Below are positions 1-5,634 of a stretch of 25,215 nt of DNA, piece after piece. Each line of letters opens with the position of its first letter. The stretch's first letter is position 1. Below the pieces are notes generated by a model, which saw only the letters and a list, made by a program, of their open reading frames with translations, was not told the DNA's origin and searched no databases. Both the position numbers and the translations under genes were made by a program. The stretch is taken from positions 1 through 25,215 of the IMG/VR virus record IMGVR_UViG_3300025313_000115. One strand, given 5' to 3'. Source of the stretch: a virus.

Positions 1-10
1 GATCCTCGCG

Positions 11-853
11 TTGACGGTGGAGTTGCGGCAGGGTGACGGCCGGACGTGGGGCCCGGTGACGAACGCGAACGGGCAGACGGTCAACGGGCTGGTGCCCCTG
101 CCGGGGCGGCTGGAGGTGTCGATCTGCGGCGAGGTGTACGACGCGCGCGGTCGTCATCTGCACGGCGGCCAGTGCGTGGACGCGCTGCGTCGCCTCGTGC
201 AGGAGGGGTCGTCGCCGGGCCCTGGGCTGACGCGGGCGGACCTCTGGCGGTTGCTCGAGCTCTGGGAGCGGTGGCATCTGAACGGGATGCGGGCCGCGTG
301 CGCGCATCAACGGGGGCGCGGGGAGACCTACACGACGCATCCAGGCGCGGCGTGCCAGGACTGCGGCTATCGGCTCGGCTCGGCGTGGCTGACCGAACCG
401 CTCCCGCCGGATGTCGAGGCGTTCGTGCTGGATCTGCGGCGGCTGCCAGGTTCGCGGGGTGCGGCTGGGCAAGCGGAGGCCAAGGCCAGCGCGGAAAGGG
501 TGACCCTGCGGGTGCTCGGTGGGGCGCCGAGCAACCCCGCGATGCCTCAGGCGTCCGGAAACCACTGGCGCGTCGAGTTGCGGGGTCCGGATCGCAAGCG
601 GACGATGCGGTTCATCTTCACGAAGGGCGTCGGCCACGGGGGCCAGGAGCCGACCCTGGCCGAGGTGCTCGGATGTCTCCGCTCGGACGCGGAATCGCTG
701 GAGAGCACGGGCGGATTCGAAGCGTGGGCGCGGGAGATGGGCTGGGATGCGGACTCGCGCCAGGCCGAGCGGACCTATCGGGCGGTTGTCGCGCAGACCG
801 CGAAGCTCCGCGCTTGCCTCGGGGCGTCCTACCGCGCGCTGGTGGAGGTGTGA
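11..853 (+). CDS. phage hypothetical protein, two-domain (possibly 5'-partial)
   Basis: This 280-residue protein has no known biochemical function. It seems to join two modules that I recall as separate small proteins in other phages. The first (about residues 1-135) contains RWHLNGMRAACAHQ and then GYRLGSAWLTEPLP, a hallmark block of a widespread uncharacterised phage family. The second (about 155-280) contains FTKGVGHGGQEPTLAEVLGCL and DSRQAERTYRAVVAQTAKL, the hallmark of another uncharacterised phage family of about 100 residues. The start is taken as TTG at 11. The frame is open to the window edge, so the true start may lie upstream. The stop overlaps the next start. The reading frame is confident; the family resemblance is from memory and the fusion is an inference. 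Confidence 0.85.
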   Translation: MTVELRQGDGRTWGPVTNANGQTVNGLVPLPGRLEVSICGEVYDARGRHLHGGQCVDALRRLVQEGSSPGPGLTRADLWRLLELWERWHLNGMRAACAHQRGRGETYTTHPGAACQDCGYRLGSAWLTEPLPPDVEAFVLDLRRLPGSRGAAGQAEAKASAERVTLRVLGGAPSNPAMPQASGNHWRVELRGPDRKRTMRFIFTKGVGHGGQEPTLAEVLGCLRSDAESLESTGGFEAWAREMGWDADSRQAERTYRAVVAQTAKLRACLGASYRALVEV

Positions 854-960
854 GGCGCTCCTGGTGGCGCGAGCTGCAACGGGCCCTGCTGGCCCTGGGC
901 TGTGCGGTCGCCTGGGCGGCCGTGGCGGCGGCCGGGCTCGCGGCGGTGGGGCTGTGGTGA
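850..960 (+). CDS. small single-span membrane protein
   Basis: A 36-residue protein starting with GTG at 850, inside the stop region of the previous gene. It has a charged N-terminus with MRRSWWRE, then one continuous hydrophobic stretch rich in Ala, Leu, Val and Gly that ends at the C-terminus, as expected for one transmembrane helix with the positive end inside. No family is recognised. The tight overlap and high-GC third codon positions favour a real gene. Small membrane peptides are common in phage accessory regions, but the function here is unknown. Confidence 0.55.
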   Translation: MRRSWWRELQRALLALGCAVAWAAVAAAGLAAVGLW

Positions 961-997
961 TGGGCATGCGGTCAACGCTCAACGCTGGAGGTGGACG

Positions 998-1216
998 ATG
1001 GACCATGGAGCACGGCTCGAACGGTATCACTGCCGGCAGTGCGATCAGGACATGCCTCCGGAGGTGGACGGCCAGGGCCGACCGCGGCGCCGGCGTGACT
1101 GGGGCGGCCGGGTGCGGGTGCGGCTCGTGTGCGGCCATCGGGCGGACCCGGTGACCGATCGGCAGGTGGTCGCCGGGGCGTTCTGGGTGGGCGAGGACGC
1201 CGGGGTGCGGTCGTGA
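998..1216 (+). CDS. small zinc-ribbon-like protein
   Basis: A 72-residue protein. ATG at 998 is chosen because a strong ribosome binding site (GGAGGT, 987-992) lies six bases upstream; longer in-frame starts lack one. The sequence has YHCRQCDQDM near the N-terminus and LVCGHRADP about 30 residues later. A Cys-x2-Cys pair followed by Cys-x-His could bind one zinc ion. The linker is basic (RPRRRRDWGG). No named family is recognised. The stop overlaps the GTG of the next gene. A nucleic-acid or protein-binding role is only an inference from the fold type. Confidence 0.7.
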   Translation: MDHGARLERYHCRQCDQDMPPEVDGQGRPRRRRDWGGRVRVRLVCGHRADPVTDRQVVAGAFWVGEDAGVRS

Positions 1217-1476
1217 GGGCCGCGGGTCTGTTCGGCGCGCCTGGCGCGGCTGGGCCGCTGCCCGTGCCTGGGCTCGAGGGGTTCTTCCTGTGCGAAGACG
1301 GCGGGTTGGCGATCGCCCTGCCGCAGGAGCTCCGGCGGGCGGCTGGCGGGCGGTGCTGCTGCGAGGTGTGCTGCGGGGCGCCGGCGATCTGGGACACGCT
1401 GCGCGTCCACCCGAGGCACTCGACTGGGTGGCTGTGTCACTGGCCCCAGCTGCGGGCCGAGGCGATGCCGTCATGA
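1213..1476 (+). CDS. cysteine-rich phage hypothetical protein
   Basis: An 87-residue protein starting at GTG 1213, overlapping the upstream stop. A hydrophobic N-terminal half is followed by a cluster CCCEVCCG and then APAIWDTLRVHPRHSTGWLC. The cysteine cluster plus a W-D-T-L-x-V-H-P segment resembles a zinc-binding phage protein that I recall without a function. The last base triplets form an ATGA junction with a 12-codon mini-ORF. Coding is supported by GC-rich third positions and by overlaps on both sides. The longer frame beginning at 1129 lies inside the previous gene and is not used. Confidence 0.65.
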   Translation: MRAAGLFGAPGAAGPLPVPGLEGFFLCEDGGLAIALPQELRRAAGGRCCCEVCCGAPAIWDTLRVHPRHSTGWLCHWPQLRAEAMPS

Positions 1477-1511
1477 CCGTGACCCGGACCCGTGGTTGGC
1501 TGGGGAGGTAA
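1473..1511 (+). other. 12-codon bridging mini-ORF (possible coupling peptide)
   Basis: ATG at 1473 overlaps the previous stop in an ATGA junction. The frame reads 12 residues (MTVTRTRGWLGR) and stops with TAA at 1509-1511, four bases before the next ATG at 1516. The ribosome binding site of the next gene (GGGGAGGT, 1502-1509) lies inside it. This layout would let a terminating ribosome restart on the next gene. It could be chance. Confidence 0.3.
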
Positions 1512-1515
1512 AGGG

Positions 1516-1713
1516 ATGAAAAAGACACGACGGTTCCGCGCAGTCGAGTCGTGCATCGACGAGGGTTGCCGGTGCGACGACCGCGCCGGGGTCGTGCTGT
1601 ACGACGGCCCCGACGTTCACGAGGCTCGACAGGCCGAGGAGAGAGTTCGGTCTGGTTACAGCTTCCTTGTCGAAGAACTCATCGGCGAGGAAGTTGGGTG
1701 GAGCAAGTGTTGA
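1516..1713 (+). CDS. small acidic hypothetical protein
   Basis: A 65-residue protein with an ATG start seven bases after GGGGAGGT (1502-1509). It begins basic (MKKTRRFR), has a CIDEGCRCDD cluster near residue 20, and ends in an acidic segment with EELIGEE. Codon use is less GC-biased than in its neighbours, which may mean more recent acquisition. No family is recognised. The stop TGA at 1711-1713 overlaps the TTG start of the next gene. The strong ribosome binding site is the main support. Confidence 0.65.
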   Translation: MKKTRRFRAVESCIDEGCRCDDRAGVVLYDGPDVHEARQAEERVRSGYSFLVEELIGEEVGWSKC

Positions 1714-1898
1714 ATACGAAGCGGCGAACCGATGAGGACACCTGCGACGCGTGCCATCACCCGGTGCGCGCTCATCACCCCAACCAGCGGTACGGGGCGG
1801 CCTGCCTGATCCGCTGCGGGTCGTGCCGGCGCTACATCCTCGCTGCTGACTGGGGCACGCACCACGCGGCGGTGCCGCACCCCGGTGAGGCACGCTAG
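1710..1898 (+). CDS. small zinc-ribbon protein
   Basis: A 62-residue protein reading from TTG at 1710, which overlaps the upstream stop; a GGTGGAG element lies upstream at about 1697-1703. It carries two Cys-x2-Cys pairs, CDACHHPV and CGSCRRYI, about 24 residues apart, with several histidines between and after them, consistent with a single zinc ribbon. An ATG-started alternative is not available in the frame, so the start is the uncertain part. No named family is recognised; it belongs with the many small cysteine-pair proteins of this window. Confidence 0.6.
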   Translation: MNTKRRTDEDTCDACHHPVRAHHPNQRYGAACLIRCGSCRRYILAADWGTHHAAVPHPGEAR

Positions 1899-1974
1899 CC
1901 ATGGACGCGATCCGCGCCGCCGCCTCTGGGTGGAGGTTCCTGGCTGCATCGCGACGTGGCGCAGGAGGTGGGCG

Positions 1975-2301
1975 ATGCTGAGGCATGACCCGGGCCGCGG
2001 GCTGACGCTGATCGGTCGGCCTGGGGAGCGCTGGGGGGGCCTCGGCTCGTGCGGGCTCTGCGGCGAGACGGCCCCCGAGGGGACCTCCCCGCTCCTGCCG
2101 CAGGCTGTCCGGTGGTGGGATCCGGATGACGGGTGGCGCCTCGGGGTCTTGTGCCTCGGGTGCGGCCAGGAGGCCCGGACCCGTGGTCCCCACCGCGACG
2201 ACTTCGCCGTGGCGACCCGTCGGCCCCAGGCCGACCCCGCCCGCCTCGACCTCGCCGCCGCCGACGACCCCGACGCCGCCCTCTCCGACCTCCTGCCCTG
2301 A
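1975..2301 (+). CDS. zinc-ribbon-containing hypothetical protein
   Basis: A 108-residue protein. ATG 1975 is preferred over the longer GTG frame at 1885 because a near-perfect ribosome binding site (AGGAGGTG, 1963-1970) precedes it. Two Cys-x2-Cys pairs (CGLCGETA and CLGCGQEA) are about 40 residues apart and flank a tryptophan-rich segment (VRWWDPDDGWRLG), a zinc-ribbon arrangement. The C-terminal third is Ala/Asp/Pro-rich and probably disordered. It is the last gene of the first gene run and is followed by a hairpin that may end transcription. Function unknown. Confidence 0.65.
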   Translation: MLRHDPGRGLTLIGRPGERWGGLGSCGLCGETAPEGTSPLLPQAVRWWDPDDGWRLGVLCLGCGQEARTRGPHRDDFAVATRRPQADPARLDLAAADDPDAALSDLLP

Positions 2302-2318
2302 TCCGCCCGCCCTGAAGG

Positions 2319-2360
2319 CGATCACTCACTCCCGCTGTCCCTCAGGGGATGGGGTGATCG
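2319..2360 (+). terminator. imperfect hairpin, candidate terminator
   Basis: CGATCAC (2319-2325) pairs with GTGATCG (2354-2360). The stem continues with interruptions to CCC/GGG around a 12-base loop. It begins 18 bases after the stop at 2301 and is followed by a pyrimidine-rich tract (TCTCTCATCC). The tract is not a clean run of T, so efficiency is uncertain. Confidence 0.45.
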
Positions 2361-2643
2361 TCTCTCATCCTCTCTCGACCCCTCCGCGTGCCTCGCGGTG
2401 ACGTAGTCCCCCAGTAGCACGACCTCCGCTCCACTCCCCAGTCGCCTCAGCCGTATCCTGTTGTCCCAGCAGTGAAAGAAAATCCTTGACAGGTGTGTCC
2501 CCTCACTGAGCGTTTGACGCGCTGCTCCTGGCACGATGGATGCTAGCCCAGGACCCTGCTCGGCGTCAATCAGTCGGTCGCGCTGCGGCGTGCGCCGGAT
2601 GCCGGGTGAATTCTAGGCCGGATGCCTCATGGGCTGAGTCGGG

Positions 2644-2692
2644 ACTGACCCGGTGGACGGCGGGGGGGGGACTGACCCGGTGGACGGCGGGG
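2644..2692 (+). repeat. G-rich direct repeat, 27-base period
   Basis: The block starting ACTGACCCGGTGGACGGCGG occurs at 2644 and again at 2671, separated by a poly-G run. A shorter third copy, GGTGGACGGCGGGGGCG, lies at 2866-2882. The copies are in a gap with no convincing gene. Confidence 0.75.
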
Positions 2693-2732
2693 GCGTCCGG
2701 GCGGGGTCTGGGTGTGGCGTCGAGCCGGGGGT

Positions 2733-2770
2733 CCGGAGGACGGGTGGGAGCGACCCGGAGGACGGGTGGG
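2733..2770 (+). repeat. direct repeat, 22-base period
   Basis: CCGGAGGACGGGTGGG is present at 2733-2748 and exactly repeated at 2755-2770. It lies in the same gene-free, G-rich stretch as the 27-base repeats, so the region may have grown by local duplication. Confidence 0.75.
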
Positions 2771-2998
2771 GCCCACCGCACGGGGGCGCCACGGGGTCGG
2801 CCGGGCGCGGGGGGCTGGGCGCGGGTGGGCGAGCCGGGCGCGCCTCGGTCGTCCACGGGCTGGCTGGTGGACGGCGGGGGCGCCGGCACAAGTGCAGGGC
2901 GAACGGACGGATCACAAACCGCGCGCGGCGGGGGAAATGCCGGCCCGCCTGCGCGACGCCTTCCAGATTTTTCCCGCAGAAATTTTGAGGGAATGCTG

Positions 2999-3027
2999 TT
3001 GACGTGGGGGGGGGGATGTGGCAGGAT
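2999..3027 (+). promoter_or_regulatory. candidate promoter with a ten-G spacer
   Basis: TTGACG at 2999-3004 resembles a -35 box. A 17-base spacer leads to CAGGAT at 3022-3027, a partial -10 match. The spacer contains an uninterrupted run of ten Gs (3006-3015). An AT-rich pocket (2965-2990) lies just upstream of the -35 position, as an UP element would. The next gene starts at 3054, a plausible leader length. Promoters of unknown hosts cannot be called with certainty from sequence alone. Confidence 0.4.
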
Positions 3028-3053
3028 GTCGCCACAGTCCGGGGGGGCACAGG

Positions 3054-3332
3054 ATGGCGCACGGAGATCCGCACGGTCGATGGTCGCGTGAGCGACGCGG
3101 TGAGGAGGCGCCGAGGACTTGCCGGGGGCAGGCGTGCTGCGACCCCGCGTTGCCGCACGAGCATGCCGAGGAGGACCTGCCGGTGTCGGATCACGGGGTG
3201 GAGGGGGCGATCCCGCTGCCGGTGGCGGACGCTGCGGCGTGGGGGCGGCTGAACATGGCCCCGTCGGACGCGGAGTGGGCCGAGCAGAACCGGCGGATCA
3301 ACGACCTGCTGGCGGGGCGGAGCCGCGCATGA
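3054..3332 (+). CDS. hypothetical protein, first gene of second run
   Basis: A 92-residue hydrophilic protein. It starts MAHGDPHGRW and has RTCRGQACCDPALPHEH in the first half, a Cys/His cluster that could bind metal. The acidic middle is followed by an ADAAAWGRLNMAPSDAEWAEQNRRINDLL helix-like tail. ATG 3054 is chosen over the GTG at 3018 because the earlier codons overlap the promoter candidate, but no clear ribosome binding site separates the two. The stop overlaps the next ATG in an ATGA junction. No family is recognised. Confidence 0.6.
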   Translation: MAHGDPHGRWSRERRGEEAPRTCRGQACCDPALPHEHAEEDLPVSDHGVEGAIPLPVADAAAWGRLNMAPSDAEWAEQNRRINDLLAGRSRA

Positions 3333-3550
3333 CGGGACCGTTCTCTGCGGGGATGCTTCGGGCGCTGTCGCGTCTCATGGGTCGGGCGGCCGCTCACCCG
3401 GCGGCGCACGCTCCTGAGACTCCGGAGGGGGGCTATCAGGCCGGCGAGCCATGGTACGAGTCCGCGACGCGGATGCGGAAGTACCGGCGAGCGCGCGCGA
3501 CGCGCACCCGGATGGCGCGGGCATCCCGTCGCGCGAACCGGGCGGCGTGA
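3329..3550 (+). CDS. small basic hypothetical protein
   Basis: A 73-residue protein whose ATG overlaps the previous stop (ATGA). The N-terminal half is mixed; the C-terminal 30 residues are highly basic (KYRRARATRTRMARASRRA), suggesting nucleic-acid or membrane-surface binding. The longer upstream open frame is a shadow of the preceding gene. The next ATG follows the stop by one base. No homologue is recognised and the role is unknown. Confidence 0.6.
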   Translation: MTGPFSAGMLRALSRLMGRAAAHPAAHAPETPEGGYQAGEPWYESATRMRKYRRARATRTRMARASRRANRAA

Positions 3551-3551
3551 C

Positions 3552-3776
3552 ATGCCCACGCGCCTGATCTTGGTCACGGACCCGGTGGCTGAGGGCCAGC
3601 CGCTCGGCACGGAGATGCCGCGGTGGTACGTCGCATGGACCTATCCGGACGCGACGGACCTCGAAACGATGTACTGGACCTTCGAGCAGGCGATGCTGAG
3701 CCTGCGGCAGGAGCTGGCGGAGGCGGGCGTGATGGGCCGGCCGTCGGACCCGATCGCTGGAGCATCCTGCCCATGA
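3552..3776 (+). CDS. hypothetical protein
   Basis: A 74-residue protein starting at ATG 3552, one base after the previous stop. It reads as a compact mixed fold: MPTRLILVTDPV strand, PRWYVAWTYPDATDLETM, then an amphipathic helix (EQAMLSLRQELAEAG). It ends six bases before the tRNA at 3783. Coding is supported by GC-rich third positions and position in the gene run. No family or function is recognised. Confidence 0.65.
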   Translation: MPTRLILVTDPVAEGQPLGTEMPRWYVAWTYPDATDLETMYWTFEQAMLSLRQELAEAGVMGRPSDPIAGASCP

Positions 3777-3782
3777 TGACAC

Positions 3783-3860
3783 CGCGCGGTGGACTGGAAC
3801 GGCTCCAGCGGGAGGCTCATACCCTCCACCAAGCCGGTTCGACTCCGGCCCGCGCCACCA
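3783..3860 (+). tRNA. tRNA-Met-like (anticodon CAT), CCA encoded
   Basis: A cloverleaf can be drawn. The acceptor stem has six perfect pairs (GCGCGG, 3784-3789, with CCGCGC, 3850-3855) plus a C-C mismatch at the first pair. The anticodon stem is GGAGG/CCTCC (3811-3815 with 3823-3827) around CTCATAC, giving anticodon CAT at 3818-3820. The T arm is GCCGG/CCGGC around TTCGACT. The discriminator is A, followed by encoded CCA (3858-3860). A first-pair mismatch, A73 and CAT recall initiator tRNA. The D arm is irregular, pairing as TGGA/TCCA with an unusual three-base connector, and the anticodon stem lacks the three G-C pairs typical of initiators. It could instead be an elongator or a lysidine-modified tRNA-Ile. 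Confidence 0.7.
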
Positions 3861-3873
3861 TCGTGACCGGATC

Positions 3874-4122
3874 ATGGACGACCAGAGCCCGAGCCCGGTG
3901 ACGCTGATGGACGCCCAGGGGGTGGTCCTGGCCGTGGTGTCCATCGAGGAGTTCCGCCGGAGCCGGCAGGCGCTGCGACAGTGTCGCCGCCACCGGCGGG
4001 AGCTGTGTGTCTTCTGTTTGCCGGCGATGCCCGCGCGCGCCCGGCCGATGGCGCCGTCCGCGGGGGTCCGGGACCGCGCCCGGCGGGCGGCGAGGACGCG
4101 CTGGCATGGCCCGGCGGCGTGA
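3874..4122 (+). CDS. hypothetical protein
   Basis: An 82-residue protein beginning 13 bases after the tRNA. The N-terminal half looks folded (PVTLMDAQGVVLAVVSIEEF, then a basic helix RRSRQALRQCRRHRRE) with a CVFC pair near residue 45. The C-terminal half is basic and Ala/Pro-rich. Its stop overlaps the GTG start of the following frame (GTGA). There is no strong ribosome binding site. No family is recognised. Confidence 0.6.
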   Translation: MDDQSPSPVTLMDAQGVVLAVVSIEEFRRSRQALRQCRRHRRELCVFCLPAMPARARPMAPSAGVRDRARRAARTRWHGPAA

Positions 4123-4916
4123 GCGATCTGCGGGAGGTGCGGCGGTGCCTGGAATGCCACCAGCCGCTGCCGTTCGACGCCCATCCGCTGCGCGTGCGGT
4201 GCTCGAGGCGGTGTCGTCGGAAGGCCGCCACGGCGCGGCGGCGGGCGCGTGACCGCGCGGCCCGGGGCGTGGTCGGCGCGGCCCGGGGCGTGGTCGGCGC
4301 GGCTGACGCCGAACGGCTGGCTCAACCGCGCGACGGTGGCCGCCCTGGCCGGGTACACCATCGACGAGCTGCGCAACGTGTGCGAGCGGGCGGACCTCGG
4401 GCAGAAGATGCTGTTCCTGTCGGCCCCGCATCCGGCGAACCCGGCGATGCGGTTCGGGCACCAGTGGTGGATTCTCCCGGCGACGGTGGTGGAGGCCTTG
4501 CGGTGGCGCCGGCTGGCGCGGGCCTATCACGCCGACCACCGCCATCAGAAGCGCAAGCACCCGCCCTCCCCGTGGGACCCTTTTCTACTGCCCCACGACA
4601 GACGCTGCGCCTGCATGCCAACGACGTCATCGCCAACCTCTACTGGGGCACCAACGAGCTTCGCCGTCTCGCAGGCAAGGCGGAAGCTCAGGACGATGTC
4701 TTCACGGCGGCGTGGGCGACGCACCGCTTCGTCGAGGAATTGAGGCGCGTGACCGAGCTGGTGGTGGGCAAGACGACGCGGCTGGACGTGACCATTGCCT
4801 CGCAGGAGGACCTGCCGGACTGGAACGCCTTGCCGGCAGAGGTGCGGGCGGCGCTCGACCAAGCCTTCGAGCAGTTGCCGCCGATCTACGCGGGGGAGGC
4901 CCGGCGCGTTGAGTAG
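4119..4916 (+). CDS. zinc-knuckle N-terminus plus C-terminal domain; middle read in another frame
   Basis: GTG at 4119 overlaps the previous stop. The first 40 residues contain CLECHQPLPFDAHPLRVRCS followed by RRC, a zinc-knuckle arrangement known from small phage and HNH-type proteins, then a basic tail. From about 4600 the same frame again looks coding (HANDVIANLYWGTNELRRL, RFVEELRRVTELVVG, LPAEVRAALDQAFEQLPP). Between about 4300 and 4580 this frame is compositionally poor, while the frame of the 4249 gene is clearly coding. The stop TAG at 4914-4916 overlaps the TTG of the glycosyltransferase, so the 3' end is real. The locus is therefore two or three pieces: a zinc-knuckle gene, the 4249 gene, and this C-terminal part reached by a -1 shift or from a weak GTG at 4572. 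Confidence 0.5.
   Translation: MSDLREVRRCLECHQPLPFDAHPLRVRCSRRCRRKAATARRRARDRAARGVVGAARGVVGAADAERLAQPRDGGRPGRVHHRRAAQRVRAGGPRAEDAVPVGPASGEPGDAVRAPVVDSPGDGGGGLAVAPAGAGLSRRPPPSEAQAPALPVGPFSTAPRQTLRLHANDVIANLYWGTNELRRLAGKAEAQDDVFTAAWATHRFVEELRRVTELVVGKTTRLDVTIASQEDLPDWNALPAEVRAALDQAFEQLPPIYAGEARRVE
4249..4743 (+). CDS. helix-turn-helix-like protein, probably shifted to frame ending at 4916
   Basis: The frame starts with GTG at 4249. It opens with the doubled heptapeptide PGAWSAR and then a convincing domain: LTPNGWLNRATVAALAGYTI, DELRNVCERADLG, a strand-like AMRFGHQWWILPATVVEALR and a basic helix RWRRLARAYHADHRHQKRK. The order helix, AALAGYT turn and helix suggests a helix-turn-helix DNA-binding domain, but I cannot name the family. 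Coding character ends near 4584. The zero-frame tail to 4743 is Ser/Thr/Arg-rich and looks like a shadow of the frame ending at 4916. The likely full product is this domain joined to that downstream frame at the slippery site, or the sequence has a one-base error there. Confidence 0.55.
   Translation: MTARPGAWSARPGAWSARLTPNGWLNRATVAALAGYTIDELRNVCERADLGQKMLFLSAPHPANPAMRFGHQWWILPATVVEALRWRRLARAYHADHRHQKRKHPPSPWDPFLLPHDRRCACMPTTSSPTSTGAPTSFAVSQARRKLRTMSSRRRGRRTASSRN
4261..4302 (+). repeat. perfect 21-base tandem duplication
   Basis: The unit beginning CCCGGGGCGTGGTCGGCGCG occurs at 4261-4281 and is exactly repeated at 4282-4302. It is in frame, giving PGAWSAR twice in the 4249 gene and ARGVVGA twice in the overlapping frame. 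It lies exactly where the coding signal moves between the two frames. Confidence 0.85.
4578..4584 (+). other. candidate -1 frameshift heptamer C CCT TTT
   Basis: In the frame of the 4249 gene the bases read C CCT TTT, matching the X XXY YYZ rule: both tRNAs can re-pair after a one-base backward slip (CCC TTT). The new frame enters the coding-looking segment ending at 4916. No clear upstream Shine-Dalgarno stimulator and no strong downstream hairpin are seen, so this could also be an indel in a C/T run. Confidence 0.4.
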
Positions 4917-5634
4917 CGCGGGCGCCGTCCACCCGCCCGGCATGATCGTGCTCCCGCTGGGCGACCTCACCCGCTACACCGACTTCTGGGTCTCGGTCCT
5001 CGCGCTCCAGCGCCCGCCCGGCACCGGCATCCTCCCGGTCAAGGGCACCTCGGTCGCCCGCAACAAGAACCAGGCGTACCGCGCCTTCCTCACGAGCGGC
5101 GCCCAGTGGGTCTGGTCGATGGGGGACGACCATGTGTTCCTCCCTGACATCCTGACGCGGCTGCTCGACCACCAGGTGGACGTGGTGGCGCCGCTCTGTC
5201 TCAAGCGGAAGCCCCCCTTCCAGCCGGTCGTCTACCGCGGGCCGGGGGAGCGCGAGCACTTCTTGGAGCGGTACACGATGGAGGGCCTCGCCGCGTCCCG
5301 GGGACTCCTCGAGGTGTACGCCTGCTCGACGGCGGGAATGCTCGTGCGGCGCCGCGTTGTGGAGGCGATCGCCGATCCCTGGTTCGAGCTGGGGCAAGGC
5401 TCGACGGATGTCCTGGGCGAGGACCTGCACTTCTGCGCCAAGCTCCGCGCGGCCTCCATCCCAATCTACGTGGACCTGGACGTGACGCTGGGCCACCAGA
5501 CGCCGATGACGGTCTGGCCCGAGCGGGACGAGGCCGGGATGTGGTGGGTGGCGATCGACGCCGACGGCGTGCGGATCAGGCTGGCGCCGATGGACGGGGC
5601 GCCGGCCGCGGCCTCCGGAGCGCCGGCGCCATGA
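4909..5634 (+). CDS. GT-A fold glycosyltransferase-like protein
   Basis: A 241-residue soluble protein likely to transfer a sugar from a nucleotide donor. An N-terminal strand ([10 protein letters not shown]) is followed by [14 protein letters not shown], as in phage GT-A enzymes. WSMGDDHVF holds a DxD-like metal site (D73, D74), [16 protein letters not shown] follows, and GEDLHF (E171, D172) fits a C-terminal acidic pair. Length is typical for a single-domain GT-A enzyme. TTG 4909 is used because GGGGGAGG (4892-4899) sits at good spacing; ATG 4942 is the alternative. It overlaps the upstream stop and its own stop overlaps the acyltransferase ATG, so the pair is probably co-translated. Donor and acceptor are unknown; a surface glycan, virion protein or modified base are all possible. 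Confidence 0.8.
   Translation: MSSAGAVHPPGMIVLPLGDLTRYTDFWVSVLALQRPPGTGILPVKGTSVARNKNQAYRAFLTSGAQWVWSMGDDHVFLPDILTRLLDHQVDVVAPLCLKRKPPFQPVVYRGPGEREHFLERYTMEGLAASRGLLEVYACSTAGMLVRRRVVEAIADPWFELGQGSTDVLGEDLHFCAKLRAASIPIYVDLDVTLGHQTPMTVWPERDEAGMWWVAIDADGVRIRLAPMDGAPAAASGAPAP

Larger units (their letters stand above)
2302..3053 (+). other. long G-rich gap without a convincing gene
   Basis: About 750 bases between two gene runs. It holds a terminator-like hairpin at the left edge, a TTGACA box at 2486-2491 and a TTGACG box at 2514-2519 without good -10 partners, G-rich tandem repeats from 2644 to 2770, a nine-G run at 2662-2670, an AT-rich pocket around 2965-2990, and a promoter candidate at 2999-3027. 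Open frames on both strands here are repetitive Gly/Arg/Pro translations and do not look coding. A 70-residue minus-strand frame at 2322-2534 is the least implausible but lacks a ribosome binding site. The layout suits a control region or replication origin, which is an inference. Confidence 0.6.

Noticed and set aside
2322-2534. 70-residue minus-strand frame in the gene-free gap
   Set aside because: Part of it looks protein-like (RIFFHCWDNRIRLRRLGSG), but there is no ribosome binding site and it crosses the hairpin terminator candidate.
2486-2545. TTGACA (2486) and TTGACG (2514) as two further promoters
   Set aside because: No convincing -10 box lies at 16-18 bases from either, so they are noted only in the description of the gap.
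2540-3091. Several + and - open frames in the G-rich repeat region
   Set aside because: They translate tandem repeats into Gly/Arg/Pro/Thr runs, differ by frame without any coding bias, and carry no recognisable motif.
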